From an uncultured Actinoplanes sp. (GTDB lineage: Bacteria > Actinomycetota > Actinomycetes > Mycobacteriales > Micromonosporaceae), in contig NZ_CAKUCL010000209.1 of assembly GCF_934643405.1 (NCBI RefSeq), positions 1 to 12,660 on the forward strand: a DNA stretch of 12,660 nucleotides, in the 5' to 3' direction. This document shows, in pieces, positions 1 through 5,209 of this stretch. The position numbers and the translations under genes are program-made. A model generated the notes under the pieces. The model did not search any database and was not told the origin of the DNA. It saw only the letters and a list, made by a program, of their open reading frames with translations. How positions within the stretch are numbered: the first letter of the stretch is position 1; each line of letters starts with the position of its first letter.

Positions 1-274
1 CGACGCCGGACCGGTCGGCGATCCGGTCGAGAAAGGCCGCGTATCGGCGGGCGGACTCGTTCCGGAAGTGCAACTCGGCCAGGTCGAGCTCGCCAGTGGC
101 GTCGGTGGTCACCTCGCCGAGGACGCCGAGCATGGCACCGGCCGCGGTCGACGCCGTCCCGGCCGGAGTCGGTCCGTTGCCGACGCATACGACCGATCTC
201 CCGGCCGCGGCCAAAGCCAGGCTGATGCTCTTGCCGATGACACCGCCACCGACGACGAGGGCGTCACTGCTCAT
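1..274 (-). CDS. FAD-dependent amine/amino-acid oxidase (DAO family, glycine-oxidase-like), N-terminal part
   Basis: Only the first 91 residues lie in the window; the gene continues past the left edge. The ATG at 274-272 overlaps the end of the kinase-like gene by 11 nt, with GGAG seven bases upstream. The protein opens with a beta strand and a GGGVIG dinucleotide-binding loop (residues 9-14), then has a TASTAAGAMLG segment near residues 40-50. That arrangement is typical of DAO-family flavoenzymes such as glycine oxidase (ThiO) and sarcosine oxidase, which oxidise the C-N bond of amino acids to imines using O2 and release H2O2. Family membership is well supported, but the substrate is not, because the substrate-binding half is missing. 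As the last visible gene of the peptide operon it could oxidise a free amino acid, an amine or a peptide terminus. No defect is seen in the visible part. Confidence 0.8.
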   Translation of the reverse strand, partial: MSSDALVVGGGVIGKSISLALAAAGRSVVCVGNGPTPAGTASTAAGAMLGVLGEVTTDATGELDLAELHFRNESARRYAAFLDRIADRSGV

Positions 275-1142
275 GAGGAATCTCCAGGGAGAGGTCGAGG
301 TAGTGCAGCGAGGTGTAGGTGAGGTAGGTGTCCCACTGTGAAGGTGGCGCCGGGACCGCGGTGGCGGCCGCGTGGAAGCGGGCGAAGCCCGGCAGCTTGT
401 CCTCGCGGCCGGCCAACAGCGCGGGAAGCCCGGCGGTCACGGCCGCCGGGGACGTCGCCAGTTCGGGCAGGAGGTCCTCGCGGGCGCGGCGGACCGCCGC
501 GAACGCTTCCCGGCGGCTCGCGGCGGCTCCTGGCCAGCCTACGTCCGACAACAAGCGCCACGCCTTGTCGACGTCGGTGGGGCGGAGCAGGCGCGCGATC
601 ACGGAACCAGCCACTCGCCAGTGGTCCAGCGGCCGAGCCGGTCCGGCCGTTCGCACCGCGGTCAGGTCCGGCGTGGTCAGCACTTCGGCCGCGGTCCGGC
701 CGAAGAGGACCGTCACTTCGCGGGCGAGTTCCCGCTCGTCGTCGGATGCGTGCACCAGGTTGAAGATCGGGTTCAGCGACGGGAGGTCGCCGCGGAGGGT
801 TCCGGGCCGGGCGCGGGTGGGCAGGAAGTGCCCCTTCAGGCCGGCCGACAGATGGGTGGCCGCGTCCTGGTGGCCGTGTCCGGTGGCCGAGCCCCGCAGG
901 AGGACTGCGGTAACCGGCCCGAGCGTATAGAGGACGGCATTCAACTCCCAGTCGAGGCGCCCGCCGGTGCGCGTCGTGGCGTACAGGCGGCCCCGCAGGT
1001 CAGGAGTCAGGTGAAGCGTGACGGCCGACAGGGGCTCGAAGCCGCGGGCGGCCAGGAACTCAAGGACGGCCGGGGTGAGGCGCTGGTGCACGCCGTCGGG
1101 CTTCACCACGACCAGGGCGAGGTCAGGCACGGAGACTTCCAT
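264..1142 (-). CDS. Nucleoside-diphosphate-kinase-like protein with extra C-terminal helical region
   Basis: 292 residues. Residues 8-150 align by eye with nucleoside diphosphate kinase: KPDG with K14, Y54 in LYATTR, PGTLRGD with R117, then NLVHASD with N128 and H131. H131 matches the histidine that carries the phosphate in NDK, so phosphotransfer chemistry looks possible. The region between (SAGLKGHFLPTRARPG) is altered relative to the usual substrate loop, and normal NDKs are only about 135-150 residues long. The remaining 140 residues are mostly helical, with many Arg and Ala, and I do not recognise them. The ATG at 1142 overlaps the MFS stop (TGATG), so translation is probably coupled; an upstream extension of this frame across the MFS gene is antisense-free but has no matching protein character and was rejected. 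Likely a cluster-specific kinase-like tailoring enzyme rather than housekeeping Ndk; the target is unknown. Confidence 0.75.
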   Translation of the reverse strand: MEVSVPDLALVVVKPDGVHQRLTPAVLEFLAARGFEPLSAVTLHLTPDLRGRLYATTRTGGRLDWELNAVLYTLGPVTAVLLRGSATGHGHQDAATHLSAGLKGHFLPTRARPGTLRGDLPSLNPIFNLVHASDDERELAREVTVLFGRTAAEVLTTPDLTAVRTAGPARPLDHWRVAGSVIARLLRPTDVDKAWRLLSDVGWPGAAASRREAFAAVRRAREDLLPELATSPAAVTAGLPALLAGREDKLPGFARFHAAATAVPAPPSQWDTYLTYTSLHYLDLSLEIPHEQ

Positions 1143-2371
1143 CAACGACTCTCGGCGGGGACCAGCGGGGCAGCGGCGAACTTGAACAGCGCGACGGCGG
1201 ACGCGATCGCGCCGAAGGCCAGGACGGCGAACATCTGCCATGCGGCCGTCAGCCGGGTGACCAGGTATACCAGGCCGGAGGAGCCGAGGATCGTGCCGAG
1301 GTTGTACGCGACGGATAGCAGCCCGTTGGCCCGGCCGATCTGCCCGGCCGGAACGATGTCCGCGAAGTGCGGCTGGAACACCGCCTCGTACACGCAGGCG
1401 CCCGCCGAGAACGCGAGCATCATTCCCAGGACGAGGGCGCTGCGCAGTCCGCCGGAGGTGGCACCCGCGGTCACGCCGAGCAGCCACGCGACCATCCAAC
1501 AGCCGGTGTGCCAGGCGAACTTCGCGCGTACCGGGAACCGCCGCAGAGCCCGTTCGATCGGCAGCTGCGCCACCACCGCGACGATCGTCGAGACGGCCAG
1601 CGCGATGCTGACCAGGGTCAGCGGCTGATACAGCAGGTCCCGTAGCAGCAGGGGCAACGCCGACTCGAACGACGCCAGGCCGAAGGCGAACACGAGCAGG
1701 TGCCCGAGAAGTCCGGCAACGACGCCAGGACGCCGAAGCACGCTGGCTCGGGACACGTCGAAGGTCTTCCGAAGGATCGCGGCCTGCCGGGTGACCCGCC
1801 ACATGACGACGCCGAAGACGAGGTAGGACAACGCATCGAGAACGTACAGCGTTCGGTAGGGAACCTCGGTCGCCAGAGCGGCGAGCGCGGCGACCACGCA
1901 TGCTCCGGCGGCGGCGCCCAGGTTGGTCACTACGTTGCGGACGGCGAAGGCCCGGCTACGCTGCTTGCTCGGCACCACCAGGGCGAGCTGCGACCTCAGG
2001 GCCGCGGCGGCGACGCCGGCGCCGAGCCCGGCCAGCACCGCGGCCGCTCCGACACCGGCGGATCCGGGAGCGAACGGCACGAGTATCCAGCCGGTGCTCT
2101 GCAGCACGAAGCCGATGACACCGACGGACCGGCTCCCGATGCGATCCACCGAACGGCCGGCGGAGAAACCACCGATCAGCCCAGCCACGGGCAGAAGTAG
2201 GAAGAAGGCGGCCACCGTCGCTGACGGAAAGCCGCGCACCTCCGAGAGATAAATGGCATTGACCGGCAGGATCAGCCCGGTGCCGAAATACGAGATCCCG
2301 AAACCAGCCATGATCGCACGGGCGACCGGTGGAAGCGAGGGAGCCTTTTCAATGGATGATTCAATGGTCAT
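1142..2371 (-). CDS. MFS transporter, probable product exporter
   Basis: 409 residues, the usual length for a 12-helix major facilitator. A short polar N-terminus is followed by alternating hydrophobic segments throughout. The loop after helix 2 carries a motif-A-like GRSVDRIGSR (residues 72-81), characteristic of MFS drug/H+ antiporters. It belongs in the cytoplasmic membrane. The start at 2371-2369 (ATG, then MTIESSIEK) gives a normal cytoplasmic tail, though the Shine-Dalgarno is weak (no clear purine run before GTGATCC), so it may rely on read-through from the peptide gene 66 nt upstream. The stop overlaps the next ATG. Placed directly after a 15-codon peptide gene and before tailoring enzymes, it most likely exports the final product and gives self-protection. 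Uptake of a precursor is the alternative. Confidence 0.85.
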   Translation of the reverse strand: MTIESSIEKAPSLPPVARAIMAGFGISYFGTGLILPVNAIYLSEVRGFPSATVAAFFLLLPVAGLIGGFSAGRSVDRIGSRSVGVIGFVLQSTGWILVPFAPGSAGVGAAAVLAGLGAGVAAAALRSQLALVVPSKQRSRAFAVRNVVTNLGAAAGACVVAALAALATEVPYRTLYVLDALSYLVFGVVMWRVTRQAAILRKTFDVSRASVLRRPGVVAGLLGHLLVFAFGLASFESALPLLLRDLLYQPLTLVSIALAVSTIVAVVAQLPIERALRRFPVRAKFAWHTGCWMVAWLLGVTAGATSGGLRSALVLGMMLAFSAGACVYEAVFQPHFADIVPAGQIGRANGLLSVAYNLGTILGSSGLVYLVTRLTAAWQMFAVLAFGAIASAVALFKFAAAPLVPAESR

Positions 2372-2398
2372 GGATCACGCTGTTTCTCGGGAGCGATC

Positions 2399-2432
2399 GG
2401 CCGAGGCCCGCTCGGAATGGCGGGCCCCGGCC
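2399..2432 (-). terminator. Strong stem-loop between the peptide gene and the MFS gene (attenuator or mRNA stabiliser)
   Basis: Thirteen-base arms at 2399-2411 and 2420-2432 pair fully (twelve Watson-Crick pairs plus one G-U when read on the minus strand) around an 8-nt loop. The hairpin begins five bases after the peptide stop codon. No T-run follows, so it is probably not a full terminator. A GC-rich hairpin directly after a precursor gene commonly leaves most transcripts short and protects their 3' ends, giving more peptide than downstream enzyme. Confidence 0.6.
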
Positions 2433-2437
2433 TCAGA

Positions 2438-2485
2438 TCACTTGGCGACGCTCTTGACGGCCTCGACCACGACGATGTTACCCAT
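2438..2485 (-). CDS. 15-residue peptide gene, candidate ribosomal precursor peptide
   Basis: The minus strand reads ATG to TGA in 16 codons, encoding MGNIVVVEAVKSVAK. Three things argue for a real gene. First, the Shine-Dalgarno GGGGGGAGGG (2491-2500) sits at an ideal 5-nt spacing and is the strongest ribosome site in the window. Second, the ORF lies in an otherwise empty gap between two co-directional genes. Third, hairpins flank it on both sides. The peptide is amphipathic: a run of Ile/Val, then Glu8, Lys11 and a C-terminal Lys15, with no Cys, Thr, Trp or Tyr and a single Ser12, so lanthipeptide, thiopeptide or radical-crosslink chemistry is unlikely. Modifiable groups are the two termini, Asn3, Glu8, Ser12 and the Lys side chains. 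The upstream gene ends in a possible peptide-binding PqqD/RRE-like region. It could instead be a translational leader for the MFS gene, but its spacing from the MFS start and the intervening hairpin make that less attractive. I recognise no known family. Confidence 0.6.
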   Translation of the reverse strand: MGNIVVVEAVKSVAK

Positions 2486-2490
2486 GATTT

Positions 2491-2500
2491 CCCTCCCCCC
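2491..2500 (-). promoter_or_regulatory. Very strong ribosome binding site of the 15-codon peptide gene
   Basis: GGGGGGAGGG followed by AAATC and ATG on the minus strand. It complements the anti-Shine-Dalgarno far better than the sites of neighbouring genes and is the main reason for accepting such a short ORF. Confidence 0.65.
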
Positions 2501-2515
2501 ATCGATAGAATTAAC

Positions 2516-2536
2516 CGAACGCGAGGCTCGCGTTCG
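2516..2536 (-). promoter_or_regulatory. Perfect 21-bp palindrome upstream of the peptide gene
   Basis: Ten-base arms CGAACGCGAG and CTCGCGTTCG surround a single central base. As RNA it folds into an 8-bp stem with a 5-nt loop. It starts 7 nt after the nucleotidyltransferase stop and ends about 30 nt before the peptide ATG. A weak promoter pair (TTCGAA, 17 nt, GTTAAT) would place it in the spacer, so it may be an operator for separate control of the peptide. Equally, it may be an RNA hairpin marking a processing point or the 5' end of a short, stable peptide mRNA. Confidence 0.5.
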
Positions 2537-2543
2537 AAATCTA

Positions 2544-3593
2544 TTAGCCGATCGGCTGGAGCAGGCCCCGGTCGCCCAGGAGCCTGAGGTAATTTGCCAC
2601 CTCGGTGCTTTCCGGCACCGGATCCTGACCCGAGGACGCCAGATCTACAAGCGCGCGGCAGGCGTCGGTGGACGTCAGGCGGACGGCCAGCGTCCACAAC
2701 AACAGACCGAGCGGTGTCATCTGCAGGTGCTTGGTCTTGTCGAGCCCCTCGAGCAGGACGGTGGCACCGAAGCGGATCGGCGTCCACTGCGGGTCGGCCC
2801 GCCATTCGGGAGCACCGGCGTCCGGGTATGCGGCCCAGTCGTCGGCCTTCGGCTGGTCCCAGCCCAGCGCGAAGGCGGCGCCCATCAGCTGCTGGGCTAG
2901 GGCGACCCGGCCGGAGGTGATTTCCGCGGCCCGGGCCAGTGAGGTCTCGAACATCAGGTCTTCCAGACGCCGGCGCAGCCATGCGTGGTGTCGGGTCGCC
3001 TCCAGCTTGGTGAACGCCCACTTGTGTCCCACGTAGTATTGGCCGGCGCCCGCCGTGTACGCCTCGACGGCCTCGTGCAGGAGGCGTCCGGAGATTTCCA
3101 GCTGCTGGCGGGGATCGCCGGCCTCGACGGCACCCTGGACGTCCTCGGTCTTGCTGGAGAAGATCGAGGCGCATCGCATCAGCCGGCTGCGGCGCAACTC
3201 GGTCTCCCGTTCGCGGACGGCTGCAATCAGCTCCGGCCCGTTGCCGGTGGCGGCTGGAACCGCGTAGAACAGGCGGGCGGCGTCGTCCAGGCGGGACAGC
3301 GACAGCACGTCGTCGAGTCCCTCGCGCGGATCGTCGGTGAGCCCGGCCAGGCCCGCGTGCAACGCGGTGATCTCGCCGATCTGGCGGTATTCCACATCGA
3401 TGCGGACACCGTCCCGGAGCACCTGTTCGACCGGTGGATTGCTCGGCTCGTCATGCAGCAGGAAAACGTCGACATCAGACCGCGGATGACCGAGTCCGGC
3501 GGTGAGACTTCCGCCGACCCAGCCGCCTTCGAATTCGCCGGTGGAAATGCGTTCCTGGGCATAGTCGAGTGCCAGCAAGACACGTCTGTCCAT
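2544..3593 (-). CDS. Nucleotidyltransferase-fold protein with C-terminal PqqD/RRE-like region
   Basis: 349 residues. The N-terminus has the polymerase-beta/MNT-type signature: GGSLTAGLGHPRSDVDVFLL (residues 27-46) with D40 and D42 as the metal-binding pair, and D66 in RIDVEY as the likely third carboxylate. Such enzymes transfer an NMP from NTP to a hydroxyl, phosphate or protein side chain. The middle (about 110-260) is helical. The last 70 residues (about 280-349) read like a PqqD-type winged helix: TPLGLLLWTL, a short helix DACRALVDLA, an acidic linker, then EVANYLRLLGDRGLL. PqqD-like domains are the RiPP recognition elements that bind precursor peptides. The gene stops 59 nt before the 15-codon peptide gene, which fits a peptide substrate. 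The ATG at 3593 has a GGGGGA run about 11 nt upstream. The nucleotidyltransferase call is firm; the PqqD-like call comes from sequence pattern only. An antibiotic nucleotidyltransferase used for self-resistance is the alternative. Confidence 0.75.
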   Translation of the reverse strand: MDRRVLLALDYAQERISTGEFEGGWVGGSLTAGLGHPRSDVDVFLLHDEPSNPPVEQVLRDGVRIDVEYRQIGEITALHAGLAGLTDDPREGLDDVLSLSRLDDAARLFYAVPAATGNGPELIAAVRERETELRRSRLMRCASIFSSKTEDVQGAVEAGDPRQQLEISGRLLHEAVEAYTAGAGQYYVGHKWAFTKLEATRHHAWLRRRLEDLMFETSLARAAEITSGRVALAQQLMGAAFALGWDQPKADDWAAYPDAGAPEWRADPQWTPIRFGATVLLEGLDKTKHLQMTPLGLLLWTLAVRLTSTDACRALVDLASSGQDPVPESTEVANYLRLLGDRGLLQPIG

Positions 3594-3606
3594 GAGCTGC
3601 GGATCC

Positions 3607-3658
3607 CCCGAAGATTTGTGCCGCTCGTTTTGGTGACGCTTGTGACTCTATCTTCGGG
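3607..3658. repeat. Inverted repeat in the leader of the nucleotidyltransferase gene
   Basis: CCCGAAGAT at 3607-3615 is repeated in reverse complement (ATCTTCGGG) at 3650-3658, separated by 34 nt. The distal arm touches the putative -10 box, and the proximal arm lies 14 nt upstream of the ATG. It could be a two-half-site operator, or a long 5'-UTR stem that would hide the ribosome site. Confidence 0.4.
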
Positions 3659-3674
3659 CGCTCGGCGAGATCAA
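3645..3674 (-). promoter_or_regulatory. Possible sigma-70-type promoter for the nucleotidyltransferase-peptide operon
   Basis: Minus strand: TTGATC (3674-3669) and TAGAGT (3650-3645) separated by 18 nt, each matching four of six consensus bases. It sits in the 135-bp gap after the aroA-like gene and gives a leader of roughly 45 nt. It would let the peptide operon be transcribed independently of the EPSP synthase gene. This is weak evidence by motif alone. Confidence 0.3.
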
Positions 3675-3728
3675 GACCTGTATCAATTTGTGGGATCAGC
3701 CCTGCGCCGGAACAGCGCATTCACGCCC

Positions 3729-4973
3729 TTATATGGCTTCCAGGCTCCATTCGCGGCGGAGCTCGCCGAACGCACGGTGGAAACCGGGAAAGGTCTTCCG
3801 GACGCAGTCGGGGTCGTCCAATGTGAGGGCAGGGCTGCGCAGGCCGGTCACGCTGAACGCCATCGCGATCCGGTGGTCGGCGTGGCAGTCGACCACGGCG
3901 CCGTGCGGCACGCCCGGCTGGATTTCGATCCAGTCGGTGCCGGCGTCGACCTTGATACCCATGGCGCGGAGGTTGACCGCACAGGCCTCGAGGCGGTCGC
4001 ACTCTTTGACCCGCGTGTTGTAGACGTCCTCGATCCGCACCGGGGAGTCCGCGAACGGCGCGATCGCGGCCAGCGTGGGCATGGTGTCGGAGATGTCGCG
4101 CATGTTCACTGTGAGCCCCGACAGCCGGCCGGCGCCAGCGACCGTGGTGCGTCCGTCGTCGACGGTCACCTCGGCGCCCATCGCGCGCAGCACCTCGACG
4201 AAGCGGAGATCGCCCTGCATCGCGCAGCGTCCGAGACGCGGAACCGTGACGCTGTTGCCGGTCAGTGCGGCGGCGGCGAAGAAGTAGCTGGCCGTCGAGG
4301 CGTCCGGCTCGATGACGTAGTCAGTCGCCCTGTACCGCTGCGGCCGGATCCGGTAGACGTCGTCCGCGGACTCGACGGCGACACCAAAGGCCGCCATCAT
4401 CTGCACCGTCATCTCGACGTACGGCCGTGACACCAGATCGGCGACGGCGATCTCGACGCCATCGGTGGTCGACGGCGCGGCCATCAGCAGGGCCGTCAGG
4501 AACTGCGACGAAATCGAACCGTCCAGGTTCAGGTGCCCGCCCTGCAAGCCGCGTGCGTTGACGGTGAACGGCTGGCGATCGTCGGGTCCTTGGCTGGTCA
4601 CCTCGCCGCCGAGGGTGCGCAGGGCGGCGACGAGCGGCCCGAACGGGCGCCGGCGCATTTGTGCGGACGCGTCGAACCGGAACGTGCCGTGGCCCAGCGC
4701 AGCCAGGGCCGGCAGGAACCGGGCCGCGGTGCCCGCGTCGCGGCAGTAGACGTCGGCAGCCGCTGCAGGCGGACCGTCACGGTGCCCGGTTACCCGCCAG
4801 GCGTCCTCGCCCTCGGCTACCGCATAACCCAGGCTCCGCAACCCGTCCCGGAACGCCTGCGTGTCGTCCGAGTCGAGGGCCCCACGCAGCACCGTCTCGC
4901 CCTCGGCGGCGGCGGCGAGGAAGAGTGCTCGAGCAGTGACCGATTTGGATCCTGGGATGTGGACAATCGTCAC
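3729..4973 (-). CDS. aroA: 5-enolpyruvylshikimate-3-phosphate synthase homologue (cluster-associated)
   Basis: 414 residues, full length. The ordered EPSP synthase motifs are all present: PGSKSVTAR (K10, S11, R15), DAGTAARF (79-86), QMRRRPFGPL (105-114), DGSISSQFLTALL (151-163), EPDASTASYFFAAAAL (222-237), DISDTMPTLA (D296), RVKECDRL (E324, R327), HRIAMAFS (R368) and RKTFPGF (K393). These are the residues that hold shikimate 3-phosphate and PEP and do the chemistry, so it should be active as an enolpyruvyl transferase. From memory, housekeeping actinobacterial AroA has ASASSQF and ETDRLAAL; this copy resembles the SISSQF and KEsDRL type, suggesting an extra, pathway-specific enzyme. GTG start at 4973 with GAGGTGA upstream. 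It is the first minus-strand gene, divergent from the kanosamine operon, so the acceptor may be an amino-substituted shikimate. A glyphosate-tolerant or supply-boosting duplicate is the simpler alternative. Confidence 0.88.
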   Translation of the reverse strand: MTIVHIPGSKSVTARALFLAAAAEGETVLRGALDSDDTQAFRDGLRSLGYAVAEGEDAWRVTGHRDGPPAAAADVYCRDAGTAARFLPALAALGHGTFRFDASAQMRRRPFGPLVAALRTLGGEVTSQGPDDRQPFTVNARGLQGGHLNLDGSISSQFLTALLMAAPSTTDGVEIAVADLVSRPYVEMTVQMMAAFGVAVESADDVYRIRPQRYRATDYVIEPDASTASYFFAAAALTGNSVTVPRLGRCAMQGDLRFVEVLRAMGAEVTVDDGRTTVAGAGRLSGLTVNMRDISDTMPTLAAIAPFADSPVRIEDVYNTRVKECDRLEACAVNLRAMGIKVDAGTDWIEIQPGVPHGAVVDCHADHRIAMAFSVTGLRSPALTLDDPDCVRKTFPGFHRAFGELRREWSLEAI

Positions 4974-5209
4974 CGTTCACCTCAGTCGACTGCTGCGAAG
5001 TATGCAGGCGATATCGCACCACACTGCCGGGAAGTTACCTGGAATTCAGCTGGATGTACCGCCGAAGTGGCCTTGATCACACGATCTTGACGGTCCAACG
5101 CATTTATGTTGCACAATGAGCTGACCTTCTATCCATAACTGACGATCTGCGATTCGAGCGTTATTCGATGGTTGCTGCTCGACGGGGGCAGGGATGATGT
5201 GGCAACGGG
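4974..5209. promoter_or_regulatory. Divergent intergenic region, presumed promoters for both operons
   Basis: 236 bp between the GTG starts of the aroA-like and ROK genes, with clearly lower GC than the flanking genes. It must hold at least the plus-strand promoter. The best plus-strand candidate is TTGACG at 5087-5092 with CACAAT at 5112-5117, a long 19-nt spacing, so support is poor. No clear operator palindrome or riboswitch is seen, and no regulator gene lies in the window. Confidence 0.4.

Noticed and set aside
372..1628. 418-residue plus-strand ORF
   Set aside because: Antisense to the kinase-like and MFS genes, low-complexity Arg/Gly/Ala composition and no domain pattern.
264..1901. 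Long minus-strand frame extending the NDK-like protein to 545 residues
   Set aside because: The upstream 250 residues are Arg/Pro-rich shadow of the MFS gene; the ATG at 1142, coupled to the MFS stop, starts exactly at the NDK-like domain.
2399..2432. Full rho-independent terminator after the peptide gene
   Set aside because: The stem is strong but no T-run follows on the minus strand, and the MFS gene lacks an obvious promoter of its own.
3683..3724. 13-codon minus-strand ORF (MNALFRRRADPTN) after the aroA-like gene
   Set aside because: No ribosome site at workable spacing, basic shadow-like composition and nothing else supporting it, unlike the peptide at 2438-2485.
2985..4430. 481-residue plus-strand ORF
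   Set aside because: Antisense to the nucleotidyltransferase and EPSP synthase, both of which show clear motifs; it is a GC-rich shadow frame.
3729..4973. Reading the EPSP synthase homologue as MurA or a NikO-type UDP-enolpyruvyl transferase
   Set aside because: The shikimate-phosphate and PEP motifs (PGSKSVTAR, SISSQF, RVKECDR, KTFPGF) fit EPSP synthase; the MurA catalytic-Cys loop is not seen.
5106..5138. 10-codon plus-strand ORF (MLHNELTFYP) in the divergent promoter region
   Set aside because: No Shine-Dalgarno, overlaps the likely promoter, and no regulatory codon run to suggest an attenuator.
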